A stretch of 6,617 nt of DNA, from NCBI GenBank assembly GCA_023436615.1, contig JAEZIO010000045.1, forward strand, positions 1 to 6,617, in the 5' to 3' direction. Numbering within the stretch: position 1 is the first letter of the stretch; every line of letters begins with the position of its first letter. The notes beneath the pieces were generated by a model, which was not told where the DNA came from, searched no databases, and saw nothing but the letters and a program-made list of their open reading frames with translations. The stretch is from Pseudomonadota bacterium. Its GTDB lineage: Bacteria > Pseudomonadota > Alphaproteobacteria > Sphingomonadales > Sphingomonadaceae. The position numbers and the translations under genes were made by a program. Of this stretch, positions 1 to 5,780 are shown piece after piece.

Positions 1-388
1 GATGTTCGAAGCTGACGATCTTGCCGCGGCGGACGACCGGTACCCATGCGCCGTGCAGCGAGCGATCGAGCGCGTCCCAGCGCAGCGCATCGATCCCGCG
101 CGCAATCGCCTGGTCCCATGCCTCGGCGAAGCTCTCGGCGCCTTCGGCCTCGAGCAGGCGGTAGGCACTCTTAGGGGTCTTGCCGACGGCCCGCGCGGCG
201 CGACTGATGCAGCCGCATCGGGAAAGCGCGTCGATGAAGGCGCGCTGCGCCTCGGGAGTCCAGCCGTTGCGCCGCTTGCGCAGGCGCGGGACGGGCGTGA
301 AGTCGATCGGTCCGTCGGTCACTTCGACGAGGCCGGTGATTGCAGGATCAGGCCATTCGGGCATTGGAGGAAGAGGGTTGTCGCTCAT
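1..388 (-). CDS. Partial helix-turn-helix protein, terminase-small-subunit-like (C-terminus beyond window)
   Basis: Reading leftward from an ATG at 388 there are 129 uninterrupted codons running off the left edge, so the C-terminus is missing. The N-terminus is acidic and proline-rich (MSDNPLPPMPEWPDPAI), followed by a basic linker (RLRKRRNGW, about residues 35-43). A compact helical stretch at about residues 44-80 (TPEAQRAFIDAL...CISRAARAVGKTPKSAYRL) resembles the DNA-binding helix-turn-helix of phage terminase small subunits and related sphingomonad proteins. Residues 81-129 look helical and then basic (WVPVVRRGKIVSFEH). I recognise this as a family common in sphingomonads that is usually annotated only as hypothetical or helix-turn-helix; its function is unknown to me. 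No strong ribosome-binding site lies upstream of 388; the start is chosen because it is the first in-frame ATG. It is divergent from the methyltransferase gene with about 99 bp between them, so it could be a regulator or an unrelated neighbour. Opposite-strand ORFs over this stretch look like shadows. Confidence 0.8.
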   Translation of the reverse strand, partial: MSDNPLPPMPEWPDPAITGLVEVTDGPIDFTPVPRLRKRRNGWTPEAQRAFIDALSRCGCISRAARAVGKTPKSAYRLLEAEGAESFAEAWDQAIARGIDALRWDALDRSLHGAWVPVVRRGKIVSFEH

Positions 389-476
389 CCATCAGGATAA
401 GGCACAAATTGGCTGCTGTAGGACAGGGATTTCTTGCGATCAGCGGCTGCTCGATTAGGCTGTGAAATGCTCGAGC

Positions 477-484
477 GGGGAGAG
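477..484 (+). promoter_or_regulatory. Ribosome-binding site deciding the GTG start of the methyltransferase
   Basis: GGGGAGAG lies 5 nt (counted from GGGGAG) ahead of the GTG at 488. It favours GTG 488 over the in-frame TTG at 434 and ATG at 467, neither of which has a comparable purine-rich site. Translation from 488 gives an N-terminus starting TNRLYYGDNLEVL, where proteins of this methyltransferase family typically begin. Confidence 0.6.
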
Positions 485-487
485 CGC

Positions 488-2155
488 GTGACGAACCGGC
501 TTTACTACGGCGACAATCTGGAGGTGCTTCGCACGTTCGATAACGAGTGCGTCGACCTCATCTACCTCGACCCGCCGTTCAACTCGAACGCCAATTACAA
601 CGTGCTGTTCAAGTCGAAGACCGGCGAGGGCGCCGACGCGCAGATCACCGCGTTCGAGGATACCTGGCACTGGAACGACAAGGCCGAGGACGCTTTCGAC
701 CAGGTGATGCGCTCAGGGCTGAGCGGCGCGTCGGAGCTGCTGCGCGCGATGCGCGGCTTCCTCGGCGAGAATGACATGATGGCCTATCTGGCGATGATGG
801 CCATTCGGCTGATCGAGCTTCACCGGGTGCTGAAGCCGACCGGCAGCCTCTACCTGCACTGCGACCCGACGGCGTCGCATTATCTCAAGCTGCTGCTGGA
901 TGGGGTGTTCGGGGCTGAGAACTTTCGGTCCGAGATCATTTGGAAGCGAACAAGCGCGCACAGCAGCGCAAAGCGGTATGGGCCGATTCACGATACGATT
1001 CTATTTTTCAGCAAGTCCGCCAACCATGTCTGGAATGAACAGCTTACCGCGTATGACGCAACCTACATCGATGCGTTCTTCACGCATGAGGACGAGGACG
1101 GGCGCAGGTGGCGACGGACCGATCTGACGGGGCCGGGCAAGCGGAAAGGTGATTCTGGCCTACCTTGGCGAGATTACAATCCAACCGAAAAGGGCCGGCA
1201 CTGGCAACCGCCATCATATTTCTACGACCGATACGAGAGGCTCACAGGCAAGGGTCTCGCCGATCTTCCTCTTATCGACCGTCTCGATGCGATGGACGCC
1301 CTCGGGATGATCCATTGGCCATCAAAGGGAGGGGGAATGCCCCAAGGGAAACGATATCTTGAGGATGCCCCAGGGATTCCGGCGCAGGACATTTGGACGG
1401 ACTTGAAGCCGATTCACAATATTTCAGACGAACGCCTCGGCTACCCGACGCAAAAGCCGCTAGCGCTGCTCGAACGCATCATCGCCGCCTCATCCAACGA
1501 GGGCGACGTGGTGCTCGACCCCTTCTGCGGCTGCGGGACGGCGGTTCATGCGGCGCAGAAGCTGGGGCGGCGGTGGATCGGGATCGACGTCACCCACCTC
1601 GCCATCCACCTGATCGAGAAGCGCCTGAACGACGCCTTCCCCGGCATTCAGTACGAGGTCCACGGCACGCCGCGCGACCTCGCCTCGGCGCAGGACCTCG
1701 CTGCACGAGACAAGCATCAGTTCGAGCTGTGGGCGCTGGCGCAGGTCGATGCCGTCCCGTGGAAGGGCGGGCGAAAGGGCGCGGATACCGGCATCGACGG
1801 GATCATCTATTTCAAGCCGGACGGGAAGCGCACCGAGAAAGCCATCGTCGAGGTCAAGGGCGGCGGCACCGGCGTGAAGGACATCGGACGGTTGAAGCAA
1901 GTCATGGATCGCGAGAAAGCCGAGCTTGCCGTGCTGGTGACGGCGCAGCTTCCGACCAGCGCGATGATCAAGGACGCCGCCGCCGTCGGGCGCTTCACCG
2001 ACGAATGGGGGCGCACCTATCCCAAGCTGCAAATCCTGACCCTGGCCGAGCTGTTCCAGGGCAAGAAGCCCGACATCCCGTTCGTCGATCCGTCGAGCAT
2101 CAAGCGGGCGAAGCGCGAGGACGAGGACGCGCGCAAGCAGGGGAGTTTGTTGTGA
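488..2155 (+). CDS. Site-specific DNA methyltransferase (beta-class N6/N4) with C-terminal PD-(D/E)XK-like nuclease domain
   Basis: Predicted 555-residue protein that transfers a methyl group from S-adenosylmethionine to an exocyclic amino group in DNA, most likely adenine N6. Catalytic motif IV is DPPF at residues 28-31, within YLDPPFNSN. A variable segment at about residues 150-318 is the presumed target-recognition domain. Motif X-like YPTQKP is at 319-324, and the cofactor loop DPFCGCGT starts at D344. DPPF before FxGxG is the beta-class order, as in type III Mod and CcrM-like enzymes. After about residue 395 comes a second domain, with D437 in GADTGID, E455 and K457 in IVEVKGG. This is the spacing of a PD-(D/E)XK/Mrr-type nuclease core, so the protein may be a methyltransferase-endonuclease fusion. 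No separate Res or specificity subunit is seen. The GTG start at 488 is chosen on its ribosome-binding site; TTG 434 or ATG 467 would add 18 or 7 residues. The 3' end overlaps the next small ORF. The central part has a distinctly lower G+C content than both ends. Methyltransferase is certain by motif; nuclease activity and target site are not known. Confidence 0.93.
   Translation: MTNRLYYGDNLEVLRTFDNECVDLIYLDPPFNSNANYNVLFKSKTGEGADAQITAFEDTWHWNDKAEDAFDQVMRSGLSGASELLRAMRGFLGENDMMAYLAMMAIRLIELHRVLKPTGSLYLHCDPTASHYLKLLLDGVFGAENFRSEIIWKRTSAHSSAKRYGPIHDTILFFSKSANHVWNEQLTAYDATYIDAFFTHEDEDGRRWRRTDLTGPGKRKGDSGLPWRDYNPTEKGRHWQPPSYFYDRYERLTGKGLADLPLIDRLDAMDALGMIHWPSKGGGMPQGKRYLEDAPGIPAQDIWTDLKPIHNISDERLGYPTQKPLALLERIIAASSNEGDVVLDPFCGCGTAVHAAQKLGRRWIGIDVTHLAIHLIEKRLNDAFPGIQYEVHGTPRDLASAQDLAARDKHQFELWALAQVDAVPWKGGRKGADTGIDGIIYFKPDGKRTEKAIVEVKGGGTGVKDIGRLKQVMDREKAELAVLVTAQLPTSAMIKDAAAVGRFTDEWGRTYPKLQILTLAELFQGKKPDIPFVDPSSIKRAKREDEDARKQGSLL
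2139..2145 (+). promoter_or_regulatory. Strong internal ribosome-binding site for the coupled small ORF
   Basis: AGGGGAG lies inside the last codons of the methyltransferase gene, 6 nt before the GTG at 2152. The spacing is near ideal. It is the main evidence that the short ORF after the methyltransferase is translated. Confidence 0.6.
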
Positions 2156-2319
2156 CTCTTCGCGTCGACTTCGACGAGATCAGCAACATGGTCGCAATCG
2201 GGCAGCGAGCGACCGACGATTACCGCCTCACGCCAGAAATGCGGGCCCGAGCCACGCTTCGGCTCCGGCAGTTAAAGGCGATCCAGCGATACGCGCTGAA
2301 GCAGCAAGCGCCCCGATAG
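2152..2319 (+). CDS. Small hypothetical protein (55 aa), translationally coupled to the methyltransferase
   Basis: GTG at 2152 overlaps the methyltransferase stop (GTGA arrangement, stop at 2153-2155) and has an AGGGGAG ribosome-binding site 6 nt upstream. The ORF ends at TAG 2317-2319. The product begins (M)TLRVDFDEISNMVAIGQ. It then has a strongly basic, probably helical second half (about residues 25-50, with TPEMRARATLRLRQLKAIQR), giving roughly 11 basic against 6 acidic residues. There is no signal peptide or membrane segment. About three quarters of third codon positions are G or C, in keeping with a real gene in this genome. I do not recognise the family. Its position suggests co-expression with the methyltransferase, perhaps as a small accessory or DNA-binding partner, but that is inference. 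It could also be a chance extension, since it is short. Confidence 0.6.
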   Translation: MTLRVDFDEISNMVAIGQRATDDYRLTPEMRARATLRLRQLKAIQRYALKQQAPR

Positions 2320-2326
2320 GAGCGGG

Positions 2327-2346
2327 ATTCCCGCGTTCGCGGGAAT
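2327..2346. repeat. Dispersed palindromic repeat, ATTCCC-N8-GGGAAT type
   Basis: ATTCCCGCGTTCGCGGGAAT has two perfect 9-bp arms around a TT centre and is flanked by GACGG on the right. The same core is known as dRS3 in Neisseria (ATTCCCNNNNNNNNGGGAAT), and close relatives are scattered between genes in many proteobacteria. Read through in frame, such elements yield the familiar spurious peptides PRTRESR and VIPANAGIP, both of which appear on the minus strand here. It lies 7 bp after the small ORF stop and ends 18 bp before the Rieske gene start. It can form a hairpin but has no following T-run, so it is not a classical intrinsic terminator. Only one copy is present in this window; that it is repeated genome-wide is inferred from the known element type. 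Confidence 0.75.
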
Positions 2347-2364
2347 GACGGTATAGCATAGGCC

Positions 2365-3534
2365 ATGGCCACGCAGCTTCGCCCCGTTGAGGCACAGCCG
2401 GACGCGCTCGACGGCATGAGCCTTCCGGGGTGGCTCTATTTCGACCCGGAATTCTTCGAGGCGGAGAAGCGGGCGTTCCTTCGCGCGGCGCCCCAGGTCC
2501 TGTGCCACGAAAGCGAGATCGCGGAAGCGGGCGAGTGGCGGAGCATGGACTATCTCGGCGAGAGCGTGATCGTCATCCGCGGCGACGATGGCGAAGTGCG
2601 CGCATTCTCCAACGTGTGCAGGCACCGCGGGTCGCGGCTGGTCGACGGCACCGGCGGCTGCGCGAAGGTGCTGACGTGCCCCTATCATGCGTGGAGCTAT
2701 GCCCGCGACGGACGGCTGGTCGGGGTGCCGCACCGGCACGAATATCCCGGTTTGCGGACCGAGGATCACGGCCTTTTCCCGGTGGCGCTGGAGCAGTGGC
2801 GCGGCTTCCTGTTCGTGACGCTGGAGCCCGGATCGCCCTCTGTCGCCGAGATGATGGCGCCCTATGAGGATGAGGTCGCGCCCTACCGCTTCGAGGACCT
2901 TCGGGTGATGGGGCGCGTGACGCTCCGGCCCCGACCGCTCAACTGGAAGACCATCTCCGACAATTATTCGGACCATCTGCATATCCCGGTCGGCCACCCG
3001 GGGCTGAGCCGGCTCTTCGAGCGCAATTACCGGATCGAGGCCAAGGATTGGGTCGACCGGATGGAAGGCGACCTGGTCGAGAAGGACAGCGCCAACCCGT
3101 CCGAGCGCGCGTATCAGCACCTTCTCCCGGACGTTGATCACCTGCCGGCGTCGCACAAGCGCAAATGGCTCTATTACAAGCTGTTCCCGAACGTCGCCTT
3201 CGACATCTACCCCGACCAGGTCGACTTCATGCAGTTCCTTCCGGTCAGCTCGACCGAAACGGTGATCCGCGAGATTTCGTATGCGCTCCCGGATAGCAGG
3301 CGCGAGATGAAGGCCGCGCGCTATCTCAACTGGCGGATCAACCGGCGAGTGAATGCCGAGGACACCGAGCTGATCACTCGCGTGCAGCTGGGCATGCAGT
3401 CGAAGTCCTATGAGGCGGGGCCGCTTGGGACAAGCGAGGTGTGCCTGCGGAGCTTCGCGAAGAAGCTGCGAGCCATGATCCCCGAGGCGCGGCTCGCTAG
3501 CCCGCCCGCGGCCGGATGGTCGACGGCTTCCTGA
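2365..3534 (+). CDS. Rieske [2Fe-2S] aromatic-ring-hydroxylating-type oxygenase, alpha subunit
   Basis: 389-residue cytoplasmic non-haem iron oxygenase that would use O2 and electrons from a ferredoxin/reductase to hydroxylate or demethylate its substrate. The N-terminal Rieske domain carries C85-R-H87 and C105-P-Y-H108, the cluster ligands. The catalytic domain has NWKTISDNY followed by D203-x2-H206-x4-H211, matching the Asp/His/His pattern of naphthalene dioxygenase. D333 in the NAEDTEL stretch is the probable third iron ligand. Length and layout fit a homomeric alpha-only oxygenase of the choline/carnitine/betaine monooxygenase type as well as ring-hydroxylating enzymes; the substrate cannot be read from sequence. 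No beta subunit, ferredoxin or reductase gene is adjacent. ATG 2365 is used although it has no good ribosome-binding site; an in-frame ATG at 2416 would remove 17 residues ahead of the conserved LPGWLYFDPEFF stretch. The 3' end overlaps the convergent permease gene by 38 bp. Confidence 0.92.
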   Translation: MATQLRPVEAQPDALDGMSLPGWLYFDPEFFEAEKRAFLRAAPQVLCHESEIAEAGEWRSMDYLGESVIVIRGDDGEVRAFSNVCRHRGSRLVDGTGGCAKVLTCPYHAWSYARDGRLVGVPHRHEYPGLRTEDHGLFPVALEQWRGFLFVTLEPGSPSVAEMMAPYEDEVAPYRFEDLRVMGRVTLRPRPLNWKTISDNYSDHLHIPVGHPGLSRLFERNYRIEAKDWVDRMEGDLVEKDSANPSERAYQHLLPDVDHLPASHKRKWLYYKLFPNVAFDIYPDQVDFMQFLPVSSTETVIREISYALPDSRREMKAARYLNWRINRRVNAEDTELITRVQLGMQSKSYEAGPLGTSEVCLRSFAKKLRAMIPEARLASPPAAGWSTAS

Positions 3535-4777
3535 TCCAGTAGATCAGCCCGCCGGCGGCGAGCAGGCCGAGCGACAGCAGGAAAGCCTGAAGCCCGGAGC
3601 CGTAAAAGGCGTAGAGCACGAACACGAGGCCGATCCCCGCGGCCGCGGTCGTCAGAGGCTTCCGATCCTTGATTGCCGCGGCGATGGCCGCCGCCGAATA
3701 GAGGTAGAGCACCGCGTCGGCCGCGAGCAGGGTGATGAAGGTGAAGAGCTGGGTGGTGCCCTTGGCGGCGTTGAGGGCCAGGAGGATGAAGCCGAGCAGC
3801 ACTCCGGCAAGCTGCGCGACCCAGGGCGCGTTGTAGCGGTTGGTGCGGTCGAACAGCGCCGGCATGTCGCGGCGAAGCGCCATCGAATAGAGCATCTCCC
3901 CGCAGGCCAGCAGCGCCGCGTTGAGAGTCCCGAGCGCGCTGATCGCCATTGCTGCCGCCGCCAGCAACGCCGCCGTGCCGCCCCAGTAGCGGCCGATTGC
4001 GTCCGGGAACGGCGCGATCGAATTGGCGATCGCGGAATTGGGCATGATCAGGCTGAGCGAGAGCGTCGTGACCAGGTACGCGACCGTGATCCCGGCGAGG
4101 CCGATCAGCAGGGCTCGGGCGAGGTTGCGTTCGGGATCGCGGATCTTGCCGACCGGCGACATCGCGAACTCGAACCCCGTCAGCGCGAACAGGCACAGCG
4201 CCGAAGCAGTCGCGATATTGCCGAACGAGGCCGGCGGAACGTCGATCGGATGGACGGGGCCGCCGCTGGCGCCCAGCATCGCCGCGATGGCGATCACCGC
4301 GACCAGCGGCAGCACCTTGATGAGGACCGTGACGATGGCGACCTCGCCGGTCGCGCGGATTCCGCGCAGGTTGATGAGCGCGAAGACCGCGGTGAACAGG
4401 AACGACATGATGACGAGGTGCCGCGCGACTTCGGGGATCGCGGTCCCGAGCGCAGCGGATGCCGCGAGCGCGACCGCGGGAATTCCGACCCAGGTCGAGC
4501 ACCAGGTCATCCAGGTGACGATGAAGCCGACGCCGGGCCCGAGCTCGTGTTCGACATAGGCCTGGAGGCCGCCGCCGTCGGGGCTGACGATTCGCGAGGC
4601 GCAATAGGCCATCGCCATCACGCCGATGCCGCTGATCAGCCAGCCGATCGGCACGCTTCCGCCGAGCGGCGCGAGCGCGATCGGCAAATAGAAGATCCCC
4701 GAGCCGATGACTCCGCCGATGACGAGCGCAAGGGTCATCCACGGGCCCAGCATCCGCGCTTCTTTTCGGCTTGTCAT
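3497..4777 (-). CDS. APC-superfamily amino acid/polyamine-type permease
   Basis: 426-residue inner-membrane transporter made almost entirely of hydrophobic helices, about 12 by eye. The first helix carries GGVIGSGIFYLP (residues 21-32); its GSG break is the unwound substrate-binding segment typical of the APC fold, as in AdiC and related antiporters. ALTGFEFAMSPVGKIRDPERN (about 198-218) corresponds to the broken sixth helix with the conserved Gly-aromatic-Glu and the following D/NPxRN loop. The family moves amino acids or polyamines by antiport or proton symport; the substrate here is unknown. The ATG at 4777 is supported by a very good GGGAGGGGAT ribosome-binding site immediately upstream on the minus strand. 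The gene is divergent from fabD with a 76-bp gap and convergent with the Rieske oxygenase gene, so it is probably transcribed alone. The basic C-terminal tail (IRKPSTIRPRAG) is consistent with a cytoplasmic end. Confidence 0.92.
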   Translation of the reverse strand: MTSRKEARMLGPWMTLALVIGGVIGSGIFYLPIALAPLGGSVPIGWLISGIGVMAMAYCASRIVSPDGGGLQAYVEHELGPGVGFIVTWMTWCSTWVGIPAVALAASAALGTAIPEVARHLVIMSFLFTAVFALINLRGIRATGEVAIVTVLIKVLPLVAVIAIAAMLGASGGPVHPIDVPPASFGNIATASALCLFALTGFEFAMSPVGKIRDPERNLARALLIGLAGITVAYLVTTLSLSLIMPNSAIANSIAPFPDAIGRYWGGTAALLAAAAMAISALGTLNAALLACGEMLYSMALRRDMPALFDRTNRYNAPWVAQLAGVLLGFILLALNAAKGTTQLFTFITLLAADAVLYLYSAAAIAAAIKDRKPLTTAAAGIGLVFVLYAFYGSGLQAFLLSLGLLAAGGLIYWIRKPSTIRPRAG

Positions 4778-4792
4778 TCATCCCCTCCCGCC

Positions 4793-4821
4793 TTGGCAAG
4801 CGCGCCGCGCAAGCCTAGTCG
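4793..4821 (+). promoter_or_regulatory. Candidate sigma-70-type promoter for fabD-fabG
   Basis: TTGGCA at 4793-4798 matches the -35 consensus in five of six positions. A 17-nt spacer leads to TAGTCG at 4816-4821, which is a poor -10. It sits in the 76-bp gap between the divergent permease and fabD genes and would give a short leader containing the fabD ribosome-binding site. Weak evidence, reported because no better promoter is visible. Confidence 0.25.
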
Positions 4822-4853
4822 CCCCGGCGCACGCTAGAACATCAGGGGACGAA

Positions 4854-5780
4854 ATGCGCGCATTCCTTTTTCCCGGGCAAGGCAGCCAGTCGGTCGGCAT
4901 GGGCGCGGCTCTTGCGGACGCCAGCCGCGCGGCGCGCGACGTGTTCGGCGAGGTCGACGAGGCACTTGGCCAGAACCTGTTCCGGCTGATGAAAGAAGGG
5001 CCGGACGAAGAGCTCAGGTTGACCGAGAATGCGCAGCCCGCGATCATGGCCAATTCGATTGCGGTCCTGCGGGCGTGGGGCGTGCATCCGGCGGACGTCG
5101 CGAGCTTCGTCGCCGGACACAGCCTCGGCGAATATTCGGCGCTGAGCGCGGCCGGGTCGTTCGACCTCGCGACGACGGCAAAGCTCCTGAAGCTGCGCGG
5201 GCAGGCGATGCAGGCCGCTGTACCGGTCGGCGAAGGCGCGATGGCGGCGCTGCTCGGCGCTGATCTGCCGACCGCGCGGCGGATCGCGGAGGCGGCGGCG
5301 CAGGGCGAGGTCTGCACCGTCGCTAACGACAACGACCCGAGCCAGGTCGTCATTTCCGGCCACAAGGGCGCAATCGAACGCTCGGTCGAGATGGCGAAGG
5401 AGATGGGGGCGAAGCGCGCGGTGCTGCTGCCGGTGTCGGCGCCGTTCCACTGCCCGCTGATGCAGCCCGCGGCCGACGCGATGCAGGACGCGCTGAGCTA
5501 TGTCGTGCTCGAGGCGCCGGCGGTGCCGCTCTATGCGAACGTGACCGCGAAGCCGGAGAGCGACCCCGACACGATCCGCAACCAGCTCGTGGAGCAGGTC
5601 ACGGGCATGGTCCGGTGGCGCGAGAGCGTCGCGAACATGTTCGATGCCGGCGTGCACGAGTTCGTCGAGGTCGGCGGAAAGGTGCTCGCCGCGATGGTGA
5701 AGCGCATCGCTCCCGACGCGAAGGTGACGAGCGTCGTCGCGATCGAAGACATTGAAGCGCTGGCCAAGGAGATCGCGTGA
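4854..5780 (+). CDS. fabD: Malonyl-CoA:ACP transacylase
   Basis: 308-residue cytoplasmic enzyme, the usual FabD length, that moves the malonyl group from coenzyme A to acyl carrier protein to supply the extender unit for fatty acid synthesis. GQGSQ is at residues 8-12. The nucleophile S90 lies in GHSLGE (88-93), R115 in LKLRGQAM is the carboxylate-binding arginine, and H199 in SAPFHCPLM is the catalytic partner. Q248 in QLVEQV matches the conserved active-site glutamine. The start is ATG 4854, because it gives the canonical MRAFLFPGQGSQ N-terminus and has AGGGGA at 4844-4849 upstream; the open frame extends back to 4707 but that part lies over the permease gene and is not homologous. The stop overlaps the fabG start (TGATG), so the two are almost certainly one operon with coupled translation. 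Confidence 0.97.
   Translation: MRAFLFPGQGSQSVGMGAALADASRAARDVFGEVDEALGQNLFRLMKEGPDEELRLTENAQPAIMANSIAVLRAWGVHPADVASFVAGHSLGEYSALSAAGSFDLATTAKLLKLRGQAMQAAVPVGEGAMAALLGADLPTARRIAEAAAQGEVCTVANDNDPSQVVISGHKGAIERSVEMAKEMGAKRAVLLPVSAPFHCPLMQPAADAMQDALSYVVLEAPAVPLYANVTAKPESDPDTIRNQLVEQVTGMVRWRESVANMFDAGVHEFVEVGGKVLAAMVKRIAPDAKVTSVVAIEDIEALAKEIA

Noticed and set aside
2..400. Plus-strand ORF of 132 codons at the left edge
   Set aside because: It lies antisense to the helix-turn-helix gene, has arginine/alanine-rich low-information sequence and no recognisable domain; the minus-strand frame is the coding one.
434..487. Upstream TTG (434) or ATG (467) as the methyltransferase start
   Set aside because: Neither has a good ribosome-binding site and the extra residues are not part of the conserved N-terminus; GTG 488 fits better.
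1393..2151. Long plus-strand frame overlapping the methyltransferase 3' half and reading into the small ORF
   Set aside because: The part before 2152 is an arginine-rich shadow of the methyltransferase in another frame; only the portion from GTG 2152 has its own ribosome-binding site.
2320..2364. Intrinsic terminator after the methyltransferase operon
   Set aside because: The palindrome could fold into a hairpin but is followed by GACGGTATAGC and not a run of T, so terminator function is not supported.
2272..3156. 294-codon minus-strand ORF over the Rieske gene
   Set aside because: It is antisense to a clear Rieske oxygenase and includes the repeat-derived peptide VIPANAGIP, a well-known artefact.
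4475..4483. CGCGGGAAT inside the permease gene as a second repeat copy
   Set aside because: Only one arm of the palindrome is present, within coding sequence, so it is a chance match.
3408..4799. 463-codon minus-strand frame alternative to the permease
   Set aside because: It is a hydrophilic, arginine-rich product in a different frame from the motif-bearing permease.
4707..4853. N-terminal extension of FabD
   Set aside because: It overlaps the permease start and lacks FabD homology; ATG 4854 gives the standard FabD N-terminus and length.
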